A stretch of 40,439 bases of DNA from Pseudoxanthomonas suwonensis (GTDB taxonomy: Bacteria > Pseudomonadota > Gammaproteobacteria > Xanthomonadales > Xanthomonadaceae): positions 1 to 40,439 of the forward strand of contig JAUNRQ010000021.1 of assembly GCA_030535605.1 (NCBI GenBank). The letters are read 5' to 3'. The position numbers were made by a program, and so were the translations under genes. Below the pieces are notes generated by a model. That model was not told where the DNA came from and ran no database searches. It saw nothing but the letters and a program-made list of their open reading frames with translations. Shown piece by piece: positions 26,641 to 37,230 of the stretch (the first letter of the stretch is position 1; the number at the start of each line of letters is the position of its first letter).

Positions 26641-27246
26641 ATGGATGACGTCGCCGATCACTGGGTGCGGCTGGAAGACACGCCGCGTTCGCGCTGGAAG
26701 AACGGTCTCGGCTTGACCCGAGAGCTCATGGCTGGTCCTGGCAGCCATGACTGGGACTGGCGCCTGTCGATCGCCGAGATCGACAGGGATGCGGACTATT
26801 CGCCCTTTCCGGGCTGTGCCCGCTGGCAATGGTTGCTGGCCGGTGACGGGCTGGACCTGGACGGTCCGGGCACCCGACAATCGCTGTGCAAGCCGTTCCA
26901 GTGCATCCGATTCGACGGCGGCATGCCGGTGCGGGCACGGCTGTCGGGTGGGCCGGTGCGCGTGCTCAACCTCATCTGGTGGCCCTGCCTGGTGACGCCA
27001 TCAACGCGTGTGCGCCGGTTGCGGCCCGGGGCCGGGGTTCGCATCGCCCGGCAGGACCCCGTGCTGGTCCACGCGCTCGCCGGCCAGGTGCGGATTCGCG
27101 GTGCCTTGGGCACGGACGCCCACGCGCCGGGGCAGGGCGACACGCTGCTGCTGGTCCCGCGGCAAGACGGTGCCGCTGCGTCCGTGTGCGGTGACGGCAC
27201 GGTATTGCTGGTTCGGCTGCAGCCCGTATCCGGCGTCCGGGGATGA
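26641..27246 (+). CDS. hutD: HutD family protein
   Basis: 201 residues. Matches the HutD bicupin family by WKNGLGLTRELMAGPG near residue 20, DWDWRLSIAEIDRDADYSPFPG in parts, and the C-terminal cupin stretch. In pseudomonads HutD is tied to histidine utilisation and is thought to limit over-expression of hut genes by binding an intermediate, formylglutamate. The regulated operon is not here, only hutG 4 kb upstream. ATG 26641 is the natural start; GTG 26632 is possible. The length is normal. Confidence 0.85.
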   Translation: MDDVADHWVRLEDTPRSRWKNGLGLTRELMAGPGSHDWDWRLSIAEIDRDADYSPFPGCARWQWLLAGDGLDLDGPGTRQSLCKPFQCIRFDGGMPVRARLSGGPVRVLNLIWWPCLVTPSTRVRRLRPGAGVRIARQDPVLVHALAGQVRIRGALGTDAHAPGQGDTLLLVPRQDGAAASVCGDGTVLLVRLQPVSGVRG

Positions 27247-27326
27247 TGCGCAGGATTTGACTGCCCTCAAACCCCCGTGCCTGGGGGGCGTATAGGATGT
27301 GCGCTTTCCTTGCAGGGTGGATACCC

Positions 27327-28100
27327 ATGAGTACGGTGTTGTTCGAACAGGGTGAGCACCGCTGCGTCGCCTTCAATGACCTGGTCCGCGGCGAGCATGG
27401 CGTGCAGGCCAACCAGTTCCTCATCATGAACGGCAAGCACTCGGCGGTGCTCGATCCGGGCGGCGCGCTCTTGTACAACCCCCTGATTCTGGAGATGGGC
27501 AACTTCGTGCCCCCGCACGAGGTGGATTACGTCCTGTGCTCGCATCAGGATCCGGACGTGATCGGCTCTGCAGACAAATGGCTGCTGTACACGCAAGCCA
27601 CCATTGTCTGCTCGCGCCTGTGGGGCCGTTTCGTCCCGCACTCGGTGCCCGGCTACATGCAGAACAGCGGACCGGACCGCTATCACCTCCTGGAAGACAA
27701 GGGCGAGTGGCTGACCTTGGGCGATGCCCGCATCCGCGCGCTGCCGGCGCACTTCATGCATTCGGTCGGCAACTTCAGCTTCTACGACGAGACCAGCCGC
27801 ATCCTTTTTTCCGGCGACGTCGGCGCCTCGCTGGTGCCCACCGGTGAGCCGTACCGCATCGTCACCGATGGCTTCACCGAGCACAGTCGCGGCATGGGCG
27901 GTTTCCATCGTCGGTACATGGCGTCGAACCGGGTGGTGCGGCTGTGGGTGGACATGGTTCGGCGTCTGGGTCCGGACATGATCGTCCCGCAACACGGTCT
28001 GCCGCTGCGAGGCCAGGCCATGGCCGATTTCCTCGAGTGGCTGGAACGATTGGAGTGCGGCGTCGACCTGCTGGGACCGAATGACTACCTGGTCGACTGA
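27327..28100 (+). CDS. ODP-type di-iron oxygen-binding protein (metallo-beta-lactamase fold)
   Basis: 257 residues. The fold and order of ligands follow the flavodiiron/ODP group: SHQDPDV near residue 73, HFMHSVGN near 145, FSGDVGAS near 166 and VPQHG near 222. There is no flavodoxin domain. Proteins of this type bind oxygen at a di-iron centre; in some bacteria an ODP works with chemotaxis receptors as an oxygen sensor, while others may scavenge oxygen or NO. No chemotaxis gene is in the window. It converges on a Rieske gene with a hairpin between. Family assignment is good; the sensing role is inference. Confidence 0.82.
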   Translation: MSTVLFEQGEHRCVAFNDLVRGEHGVQANQFLIMNGKHSAVLDPGGALLYNPLILEMGNFVPPHEVDYVLCSHQDPDVIGSADKWLLYTQATIVCSRLWGRFVPHSVPGYMQNSGPDRYHLLEDKGEWLTLGDARIRALPAHFMHSVGNFSFYDETSRILFSGDVGASLVPTGEPYRIVTDGFTEHSRGMGGFHRRYMASNRVVRLWVDMVRRLGPDMIVPQHGLPLRGQAMADFLEWLERLECGVDLLGPNDYLVD

Positions 28101-28114
28101 GCGGGACCATGCCG

Positions 28115-28132
28115 GAGCCGGCGTGCCGGCTC
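28115..28132. terminator. Hairpin between convergent ODP and Rieske genes
   Basis: GAGCCGGC-GT-GCCGGCTC at 28115-28132, overlapping the stop codon of the minus-strand Rieske gene (28131-28133). No T-run; a candidate bidirectional terminator. Confidence 0.5.
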
Positions 28133-28469
28133 ACTGGCGGTCGTCGCGTGTCCAGACGCCGCCGTGGGCACGTTTGACCGGAAACGTCGGCACCGGAGTG
28201 TAGGCCGGCGGACACAAGGCGCGGCCGTCGCGCAGGTCGAACTTCGCGCCATGCAGCACGCATTCGATCTGTCCGGCCTCCGCGTCGACATCGCCGGCGG
28301 ACAATTCGAAGTCCTCGTGCGTGCAGCGGTCCTCCAATGCGTACAACTCGCCGTCCAGGTTCACGACCAGGATCGGGGTGTCGCCGTGCCAGACGGTCTT
28401 TTTTTCGCCTGGCAACAATTCGTCGGTCGCGCAGACGAACTCCCAGCCGTTCACGTCGTCGTCGGTCAT
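28131..28469 (-). CDS. Rieske [2Fe-2S] ferredoxin-type protein
   Basis: 112 residues forming one Rieske domain. The cluster ligands are Cys and His in CTHEDF (near 48-50) and Cys and His in CVLHGAKF (near 70-73), the C-x-H and C-x2-H pairs; LVVNLDGELYALEDRC leads into the first. It resembles soluble ferredoxin components of aromatic-ring dioxygenases, but no oxygenase gene is near. As the last gene of the suf-region transcript it may be an electron carrier for, or a client of, Fe-S assembly; this is inference from position. A large inverted repeat separates it from the acetyltransferase gene. Confidence 0.9.
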   Translation of the reverse strand: MTDDDVNGWEFVCATDELLPGEKKTVWHGDTPILVVNLDGELYALEDRCTHEDFELSAGDVDAEAGQIECVLHGAKFDLRDGRALCPPAYTPVPTFPVKRAHGGVWTRDDRQ

Positions 28470-28504
28470 GGTGCGGTTCGCGTCTTCATCGTTCCATTGT
28501 AGAA

Positions 28505-28569
28505 GCCAATTCGATTCGCGTTCGGCGAGCGTCGTCAGTCAAATGACTCGCGTCGCGAATCGAATTGGC
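28505..28569. repeat. 16-bp perfect inverted repeat across the GNAT gene end
   Basis: Arms GCCAATTCGATTCGCG (28505-28520) and CGCGAATCGAATTGGC (28554-28569), 33-base spacer containing an inner dyad AGTCA-AA-TGACT. The right arm encodes the last residues of the acetyltransferase; the stop codon is in the spacer. It would fold into a long hairpin in the mRNA between this gene and the Rieske gene. Confidence 0.75.
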
Positions 28570-29105
28570 CCCGGCAACGCGGAGAGGGGTTTTTCGAGGA
28601 CTTCGAAGCGCAGGTCCGGCCGCCGTGGAATGCCGAAGCGCTCGTCGCCGTAGGGGAACGGCTTGTGGATGCCGGTACGCCGGTAGCCACGGCGCTGGTA
28701 CCAGGCAATGAGCTCGTCGCGCACGTCGATCACGGTCATGCGCATTCGCGATTGCAACAGCTCCTCGCGGGCGATGCGTTCGGCCTCGGCCAGCATGGCC
28801 TTGCCCAGGCCGCGTCCCTGCAGCTGCGGCCAGACGGAGAACATGCCGAAATAGCCGGCACCGTCTTCCACGGCGACGTGTGCGCAGGCCAAGGTGCGCC
28901 CGTCTTCCTCCCCGAGCAGCACCAGGCTTTGCGGGCGGTGGATGTCAGTCGCGAGTTGCTCGGTATCGATGCGCGCACCGTCGAGCAGGTCGGCTTCGGT
29001 AGTCCAGCCCGTGCGGCTGGCCTCGCCGCGATAGCTGGCGGTGACCAGCTCCACCAGCAGCGGGATGTCGGCATCGGTGGCGCGGCGAAAGGCGAGGGTG
29101 GTCAT
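28539..29105 (-). CDS. GNAT family N-acetyltransferase
   Basis: 188 residues. The acetyl-CoA site is visible as FGMFSVWPQLQGRGLGKAML near residue 87 (the Q-x-x-G-x-G loop is QGRGLG), with the preceding strand LACAHVAVEDG and the late strand AWYQRRGYRRTG. The substrate is unknown; small amines, peptides or toxins are all acetylated by relatives. It follows sufS at 52 bp on the same strand and may ride on the suf transcript. The C-terminal codons form part of a long inverted repeat. Confidence 0.9.
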   Translation of the reverse strand: MTTLAFRRATDADIPLLVELVTASYRGEASRTGWTTEADLLDGARIDTEQLATDIHRPQSLVLLGEEDGRTLACAHVAVEDGAGYFGMFSVWPQLQGRGLGKAMLAEAERIAREELLQSRMRMTVIDVRDELIAWYQRRGYRRTGIHKPFPYGDERFGIPRRPDLRFEVLEKPLSALPGPIRFATRVI

Positions 29106-29157
29106 GGTGGTGCGTCAAGAGATCGGAACGCGGCGTACGCGCCTGCCCGAGGCGCGT

Positions 29158-30390
29158 TCATGCGACGAGCAGCTTGCGGACCTTGTGGATTGCCGCGACC
29201 AGCGCATCGACGTCCTCGTGGGTGTTGTAGAACGCCAGGGATGCGCGGCAGGTGGCAGTGACGCCGAAAAACTGCAGCAGCGGGTGGGCGCAGTGCTGGC
29301 CGGAACGCACGGCGATGCCTTCGAGATCGAGCAGGGTCGCCAGGTCGTGGGCGTGGGTGCCGTCGATCAGGAACGAGATGATCGCGGCCTTGTCCGGCGC
29401 GGTGCCGATCACCCGCAAGCCATCGATGGCGGACATCGCGTCGGCGGCGTACGCCAGCAGTTCCGCCTCGCGCGCCTGGATGGCGTCCATGCCGATGGCC
29501 GACAGATAGTCCACCGCCGCACCCAGCCCGACATGGCCGGCGATGTTGGGCGTGCCGGCTTCGAACTTGTGCGGCGGATCGTTGAACACGGTGCCGTCGA
29601 AGCCGACTTCCTTGATCATTTCGCCGCCGCCGATGAAAGGCGGCATTCCCGCCAGCAGTCCGCGGCGCGCCCACAGGAAGCCGGTGCCGGTGGGGCCGCA
29701 CAGCTTGTGGCCGGTGCCGACGTAGAAGTCGCAGTCGATGGCCGGCACGTCCAGCGGCATGTGCGGTGCCGCCTGCGAGCCGTCGATCACGGTGGTGATG
29801 CCGAGCCTGCGCGCTTCCCGGCAGATGTCACGGACCGGGTTGACGGTGCCCAGCACGTTGCTGACGTGGGTGAGGCCGAGCAGCTTCACCTCCGGGGTCA
29901 TGGCCTTTCGCAGCGCGTCCAAGTCGAGCGCGCCTTCCGGCGTCAGTTCGGCGACGCGGATCGTCGCGCCGGTGCGTTCGGCCACCAGCTGCCAGGGCAC
30001 GATGTTGGCGTGGTGCTCCATGCGTGACAGCAGGATCACGTCGCCGGCCTTCAGTGTCGGCAGCGCCCACGAGTAGGCGACCAGGTTGATCGCGAACGTG
30101 GTGCCGCTGGTCAGCACCAGATCCTCGCGGCGCACCTTGAGGAAGCCGGCGAGCTTGCCGCGGGCGCCTTCGTACTGCTCGGTTGCCTCGCTGCCGAGCT
30201 GGTGCACGGCGCGGCTGACGTTGGCGTTGTGGCGGCGATAGAACGCGTCCACGCGTTCGATCACCTGTCGCGGCTTCTGGCTGGTATTGGCCGAATCCAG
30301 ATAGACCAAAGGCTTGCCGTGCACCTCGCGCGTCAGCAAGGGGAAGTCCGCGCGGATGCTCGGCCAGTCGATGCTCCGCAGCCCGCTCAT
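29158..30390 (-). CDS. sufS: Cysteine desulfurase SufS
   Basis: 410 residues. It takes sulfur from L-cysteine as a persulfide for Fe-S cluster building. The PLP lysine is in GTGHKLCGPTG near residue 228, and the active-site cysteine in the RSGQHCAHP loop near 366 is the group II (SufS/CsdA) arrangement. The N-terminal substrate region has VYLDSANTSQKP. The start overlaps the sufD stop by 4 bp, so translation is coupled. No sufE or sufU partner gene is found in the window, though group II enzymes usually need a sulfur-accepting partner. Confidence 0.97.
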   Translation of the reverse strand: MSGLRSIDWPSIRADFPLLTREVHGKPLVYLDSANTSQKPRQVIERVDAFYRRHNANVSRAVHQLGSEATEQYEGARGKLAGFLKVRREDLVLTSGTTFAINLVAYSWALPTLKAGDVILLSRMEHHANIVPWQLVAERTGATIRVAELTPEGALDLDALRKAMTPEVKLLGLTHVSNVLGTVNPVRDICREARRLGITTVIDGSQAAPHMPLDVPAIDCDFYVGTGHKLCGPTGTGFLWARRGLLAGMPPFIGGGEMIKEVGFDGTVFNDPPHKFEAGTPNIAGHVGLGAAVDYLSAIGMDAIQAREAELLAYAADAMSAIDGLRVIGTAPDKAAIISFLIDGTHAHDLATLLDLEGIAVRSGQHCAHPLLQFFGVTATCRASLAFYNTHEDVDALVAAIHKVRKLLVA

Positions 30391-31625
30391 GCACTTCCCA
30401 TCCGCGACAGGGTTTTTTCCAGCGCCGCGACCACCGGCTGCGGTGCGTCGGCCCCAAGGGCCTCACGGCAGAAGGCGGTGGTCAGCAGGCTGCGGGCCTG
30501 GGACAGGCCGATGCCGCGCGAACGCAGGTAGAACAGCGCGGTCGGGTCCAGCTGGCCGACCGTGGCACCGTGAGCGGCGGTCACTTCGTCGGCGTGGATC
30601 ACCAGCACCGGTTGGGTATCGATCTCGGCATTGTCCGAAAGCAGCAGGTTCTTGTTCTGCAACTGTGCGTCGGTGCCATCGGCACCGGCGCGGATCTCGA
30701 TGCCGCCATGGAACACCACCCGTCCGCGGCCATCGGCCATGCCTCGCCAGTTCAACTCGCAGCTGGTGTCGCCGGCCACGTGGTCGATGCCCAGTCGGGT
30801 ATCGACGTGGCGGCGGCCGTCCGCCAGCAGCGCGCCGCCCGCTTCCAGCCGGGCGTGGTGGCCTTCCAGGCGCACATTGAGTTCATGTCGTGACAGCGCC
30901 GCGCCAAGCTCGACGTCGGTGCGTCGATACAGGCTGTCGCGTGCCAGCACCGCGTCGGTTCGCAGAAGCTGGGTCGATCCGACCGCCTCGTCCTGCACGC
31001 GCACGTGGCGAAGCCGGGCCCCTTGCGCCAGATGCACATGGCTGACGGTGTTGGCCAGGTGGGCGTGTTCGGCATCGTGCAACTGGTGCTCGACCAGTGT
31101 CAGTGCCGCGTCACGGCGCAACTCGACGAAGTGACGCAGGTGCCAGGCCTGGTCGCTGTCCGCGGCGGTGCCGACGTGCACGAGATGCAGCGGCTGTTCG
31201 CTGCGCACGCCATCGCCGACCCGCAGCACCAGCCCTTCGCGTGCCAGCGCGGCATTGATCCGGGGAAACACCTCGTCGGCCCCGCTGTAGCGGCGGGCAA
31301 GGAAACCGCTCGCCCGCGGGTCCTCGCTTTCCGCCAGCACCCGCGAGAGCGGCTGCACGTCGATGCCGGCCGGCAGGCCGCCCAGACGTGACAGCGCCGC
31401 ATCGAATCGACCGTTGACGAACACCAGCCGCGGCCCGTCGATGTGGGCCAGCGCGGCAGCGTCGATGCTGGCGGGCTGCGCCGGGGCGAAGCTGCGGCGC
31501 TCCAGTGCGCGCAACGGCGTGTATTTCCAGGCTTCACTGCGCGCGCCGGGCAGGCCGTCGCGGGCGATGGCCTCGACGCTGGCCGGGTCGGCGGGCTGCA
31601 GCAGGGATTGGAGCAGGGTGGTCAT
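30387..31625 (-). CDS. sufD: Fe-S cluster assembly protein SufD
   Basis: 412 residues from ATG 31625, which fits the family; the frame upstream to 31895 lies inside sufC. SufD pairs with SufB and SufC in the SufBC2D scaffold and is linked to iron entry. Recognisable parts: EAWKYTPLRAL near the start, the beta-helix core, and the C-terminal segment HGATVGQLDPTALFYLRSRGI typical of SufB/SufD. The His in AAHGATVG corresponds to the proposed metal ligand. It starts about 60 bp after sufC. Confidence 0.95.
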   Translation of the reverse strand: MTTLLQSLLQPADPASVEAIARDGLPGARSEAWKYTPLRALERRSFAPAQPASIDAAALAHIDGPRLVFVNGRFDAALSRLGGLPAGIDVQPLSRVLAESEDPRASGFLARRYSGADEVFPRINAALAREGLVLRVGDGVRSEQPLHLVHVGTAADSDQAWHLRHFVELRRDAALTLVEHQLHDAEHAHLANTVSHVHLAQGARLRHVRVQDEAVGSTQLLRTDAVLARDSLYRRTDVELGAALSRHELNVRLEGHHARLEAGGALLADGRRHVDTRLGIDHVAGDTSCELNWRGMADGRGRVVFHGGIEIRAGADGTDAQLQNKNLLLSDNAEIDTQPVLVIHADEVTAAHGATVGQLDPTALFYLRSRGIGLSQARSLLTTAFCREALGADAPQPVVAALEKTLSRMGSA

Positions 31626-31686
31626 GGTGTTGGCCTCGGCTGGCGGGGTTGTGCACCCGGGTTCGGGCGCGACGTCGATGGCGCGG

Positions 31687-32451
<765 letters not shown>

Positions 32452-32456
32452 GATGG

Positions 32457-32794
32457 TCAGTCCACAAGATGTTGGAGGTCGGCAGGGATTGGCATCGGTC
32501 GGAATGCGTTGACGTTCGCGCCACCGGTATTGCCGCGTGGAACCCAGAGCAGGGTCTTGGTCAATGCCGCCGGGATCCGCAACAGCTGACCGAGGATTTC
32601 GTGCCCGTCGCGCCGTTGCCAGCCGATGCGCAACATCCCGACGTGGGCGCGGACGTGCGCGCCCACGTTGCGTTGGCCGATGACGTGGGCGCGTTCGAGA
32701 TGATGGAAGGCGTGATCGGCGCGCCCATTCGCATTGCAGGTCCGTGCCATCGCCATTTCCGCTTCGAACGCACGGCGCTGATGGTCGGCAAGCC

Positions 32795-32798
<4 letters not shown>
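32457..32798 (-). CDS. DUF3703 protein inside the suf operon
   Basis: 113 residues, rich in His and Arg. The family core is [16 protein letters not shown] followed by HVRAHVGML, with one Cys (ARTCNANGR). The regular HxxxH-like spacing could bind metal, but no structure is known to me. Its start overlaps the sufB stop by 4 bp and it ends 5 bp before sufC, so it is translated as part of the operon, which implies a task linked to cluster assembly or iron handling. No function is established. Confidence 0.85.
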
Positions 32799-34234
<1,436 letters not shown>

Positions 34235-34248
34235 GGGAATCCTGATTG

Positions 34249-34695
34249 TCAGGCGGTGGCCAGTTGCAGCGCGATCGGCTTGCGCGGCGCGGCATCCAGG
34301 CCAGCCAGTTGGGCGAGGGTCACCGCGCGCAGGGCGTCGGCGACGATGTCGTTGATGCGACGCCAGTTGGCGCGCAGGCCGCAGGCGTGCTGGATGTCGC
34401 AGTTGCCGTGGTCATCGATGCATTCGGTCATCGCCAGCGGGCCTTCCAGCGCTTCGACGATGTCGATCAGCAGCACGTCGCGCGCGGCGCGCGCCAGCCG
34501 GTAGCCGCCGCCGGCACCGCGCTGGCCTTCGAGGATGCCAGCGTGCGCCAACGGCTTGAGCACCTTGGCCACGGTCGGTGCTTCCAGTCCCGCACGCTCG
34601 GCCAGCTCCGCAGCGCTCAGGCGCACGTCGCCGGCCATGGCCAGTTCGGCCAGTGCGATCGTCGCGTAGTCGGTGAGTTTGGTGACCCGAAGCAT
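34249..34695 (-). CDS. Rrf2-family Fe-S assembly regulator of the suf operon
   Basis: 148 residues from ATG 34695 (a TTG 12 bases earlier is also in frame). The winged helix occupies about 1-75: [47 protein letters not shown]. Three cysteines, [10 protein letters not shown] and QHACG, lie near residues 90, 97 and 103 in IscR-like spacing (6 and 5 residues between), so it probably carries a [2Fe-2S] cluster and senses cluster supply. As first gene of the operon it likely controls its own promoter. It matches the family annotated as SUF system Fe-S cluster assembly regulator in xanthomonads. Confidence 0.93.
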   Translation of the reverse strand: MLRVTKLTDYATIALAELAMAGDVRLSAAELAERAGLEAPTVAKVLKPLAHAGILEGQRGAGGGYRLARAARDVLLIDIVEALEGPLAMTECIDDHGNCDIQHACGLRANWRRINDIVADALRAVTLAQLAGLDAAPRKPIALQLATA

Positions 34696-34703
34696 GGTGG
34701 TTT

Positions 34704-34747
34704 CCAATCAGTACCGGAATTGTACGATTTGGCGGCTGTCCGCTCAA
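34704..34747 (-). promoter_or_regulatory. suf operon promoter with overlapping dyad operator
   Basis: On the minus strand, -35 TTGAGC (34742-34747), 17-bp spacer, -10 TACAAT (34719-34724), 24 bp before the regulator start. An imperfect dyad, CCAATCAGTAC (34704-34714) and GTACGATTTGG (34722-34732) around a 7-bp centre, covers the -10 box and is a candidate site for the Rrf2 regulator. Confidence 0.7.
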
Positions 34748-34829
34748 TGACCGGTCGCCGAGCAGGTGACGCTCGCATCCGCGCCAGGGCTTGGCCACAA
34801 TGTGGGCTTCGCCGGCCGCCGCCATCCGA

Positions 34830-37154
34830 ATGCCCGATCGCTGCTGTTCCCCCGCCGTCCGGCGTACCCTTGATGCTGTCCGTGATGTCGCCGCCGCGCC
34901 GTATCGCGCGCGACAGCGGCTGGCGCGTGTCGCACTGCCGGGGCTGCTGGCGCTGCTGCCGGTGGCGTCGGCATTCGCCATCCAGGTGGACGGGCGCATC
35001 GATCCCGACGAATGGCGCGATGCCGTCCACGTCACCGACTTCCGCATGGTCGAGCCGTTCACCGGGGCGGACTCACCGTATCCGACCGAAGCCTGGTACA
35101 TGGCCACGCCTCAAGGGCTTGCGGTGGGGTTTCGCAATCGCACGCCGGCCGGCGTGGAACAGCCGCGACAGTTCAGTCGCCGCGACGAGGTGCCGAACAT
35201 CGATCGGGTCAACCTGATGATCGATTTCAACGGCGACGGGCAAACCGGCTACTCGTTCATGGTGACCGCCAGCGGCGGCATCGAGGACACCATCATCGGC
35301 AGTGGCGGAACCGTCTGGGACAGCGACTGGGACGGTGATTGGCGGCATGCCGTGGTCGATGGCCAGGAGCAGTGGAGCGCGGAGTTGCTGATTCCATGGT
35401 CGATCGCGCCCATGCCGAGGGCAGTGGATGGCAAGCGCACGATCGGCCTGTATCTGGACCGCGTGATCGGCAGCACCCGCGAACGGGTCGCCTGGCCCGC
35501 GGCGACCTTCACGCGACCGCAGTTCCTGAAACGCTTCACCGCGGTGCAGGTACCGGCCCATTCGCAGTCGCTGCTGGCAATCACCCCGTATGCGGTCGCC
35601 GGCCACGACCTGGTGCATGGCAGTGGCCACGCCAACGCCGGTGCGGACGTGTTCTGGAAGCCGAGCGGCCAGTTCCAGCTCAGCGCCACCCTCAATCCGG
35701 ACTTCGGCCAGGTCGAAAGCGACCAACTGGTGGTCAACTTCGGGGCCGAGGAAACGTTTCATGGCGACAAGCGCCCGTTCTTCACCGAGAACCAGGCGTT
35801 GTTCCACTTGCGTACGCCCTCCGACAACAGCAACCTGCTGTACACGCGGCGCGTGGGCGGCTGGGCCGATGATGACAGCGGCCCGGGCGACATCAGCGGG
35901 GCACTGAAGCTCAACGGGACGGTCGGTGCGACCCAGTACGGCGTGTTCCTCGCCGACGAACGCGGCGATGCCGGCCGCAGCTTCGGTGCCCTGCGACTGC
36001 TGCGTGGTGGCGAGCACGCCACCTGGGGCGCGATGCTGACCCGCGTGCAGCGTCCCTGGCTGGATCGCAAGGCAACGGTGCTGGGCATGGATCACGAGTG
36101 GAAGCCGGATAACAGCCTGGGCCTGTCGAGCCGACTGATCGGCAGTGAGATCGCCACCGCCGGGCAGCAGGTGCGCGACGTCGCGGCCAGCGCCATGCTG
36201 GTCAAGAGCCTGCCGAAGGGCTGGACCCACACGCTGCTGCTGATGCATTTCGGCGAGGACTTCGAGATCAACGATTTCGGCTACCTGGCCCGCAACGACC
36301 TGGATTACGGGCAGTGGGAAGTGCGGCGCCAGATTGATCGCCTGCCGGAGACCTCCGCCTATGCCTCGCATGACTGGCGCTGGCGGATCGAGCAGGCCAG
36401 CAACACCGGTGGCCTGCTGCTGCAGCGGCAGACGCGCTTTTCCATGTCCAGCCGCCGTCGCGACGGCGGCGAACTGGAATGGGGCGCAAGGCTGCGCGAG
36501 CGCGGTCACGATGACCTCATCACCCGCGGCCACGGTCCGCTGCGCATTGCCCCGCAGGCCGTCGCCGACATCGAACGCGAGTTCCCGCGGCGCGGCAACT
36601 TCAGTTGGGAAATCGGCGCCGAAGCGGTCTTCGGTGGTGGCGTGCGCGGCTGGGGCCAGACCGGTTTCGCCGGCTGGATCGGTGGTACCTGGCACCTCAG
36701 CGATGCTATCAACATCGATGCGGAACTGGTGGCGGTCCGCGATTCGGAATGGTTGATCTGGCAACAACGGAATCTGGTTGCCGGGTATCGCCAGGCACAA
36801 CTGACGCTCGAAGGTGACCTGAACTGGTCGATCAGCGCTCGCCAGGAACTGCGCGTCAAGCTGCAGGCATTGGGCTTGCAGGCATCCGACCCGATTGCCT
36901 GGCGTGTCCGTCCGGACGGTCATGCAGACAGGACCGACGATGCGATCATGCCGTTCGGCATGCGCCATTTCGGGTTCCAGGTGCGCTATCGCTACGAATT
37001 CGCGCCGCTGTCCGCACTGTACGTCGTCTACGGCCGTGGCGGTGACGTGCTCGAACACGGCGATCATCGTGCGGGCGGCTTGCTGGGGGATGCCTTCGCG
37101 CTGCGGGACGCGGAGCAGTTGCTGGTGAAGCTGGCGTATCGCTTCGAACTGTAG
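34830..37154 (+). CDS. DUF5916 family protein: CBM9-like domain plus predicted beta-barrel
   Basis: 774 residues from ATG 34830; ATG 34800 and TTG 34791 are also in frame. A signal segment (ALPGLLALLPVASAFA) ends near residue 50, an unusually long leader, so the true start may be later or earlier. The next part (about 52-240) is the carbohydrate-binding-like CBM9 domain (VDGRIDPDEWRDA, NLMIDFNGDGQTGYSF). After that comes the DUF5916 region (NPDFGQVESDQLVVNFGAEETFHGDKRPFFTEN in parts) and a C-terminus of amphipathic strands ending in YRFEL with a terminal aromatic pattern, as in outer-membrane barrels. Function is not known. It diverges from the suf regulator. Confidence 0.85.
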   Translation: MPDRCCSPAVRRTLDAVRDVAAAPYRARQRLARVALPGLLALLPVASAFAIQVDGRIDPDEWRDAVHVTDFRMVEPFTGADSPYPTEAWYMATPQGLAVGFRNRTPAGVEQPRQFSRRDEVPNIDRVNLMIDFNGDGQTGYSFMVTASGGIEDTIIGSGGTVWDSDWDGDWRHAVVDGQEQWSAELLIPWSIAPMPRAVDGKRTIGLYLDRVIGSTRERVAWPAATFTRPQFLKRFTAVQVPAHSQSLLAITPYAVAGHDLVHGSGHANAGADVFWKPSGQFQLSATLNPDFGQVESDQLVVNFGAEETFHGDKRPFFTENQALFHLRTPSDNSNLLYTRRVGGWADDDSGPGDISGALKLNGTVGATQYGVFLADERGDAGRSFGALRLLRGGEHATWGAMLTRVQRPWLDRKATVLGMDHEWKPDNSLGLSSRLIGSEIATAGQQVRDVAASAMLVKSLPKGWTHTLLLMHFGEDFEINDFGYLARNDLDYGQWEVRRQIDRLPETSAYASHDWRWRIEQASNTGGLLLQRQTRFSMSSRRRDGGELEWGARLRERGHDDLITRGHGPLRIAPQAVADIEREFPRRGNFSWEIGAEAVFGGGVRGWGQTGFAGWIGGTWHLSDAINIDAELVAVRDSEWLIWQQRNLVAGYRQAQLTLEGDLNWSISARQELRVKLQALGLQASDPIAWRVRPDGHADRTDDAIMPFGMRHFGFQVRYRYEFAPLSALYVVYGRGGDVLEHGDHRAGGLLGDAFALRDAEQLLVKLAYRFEL

Positions 37155-37230
37155 CGACCGCGTCACCGGCGCTCGCATCCTGGCGCGGTGTTGGTGACAA
37201 TGCAGGCTCCGTTGCCCAGTGACCGTTCGC

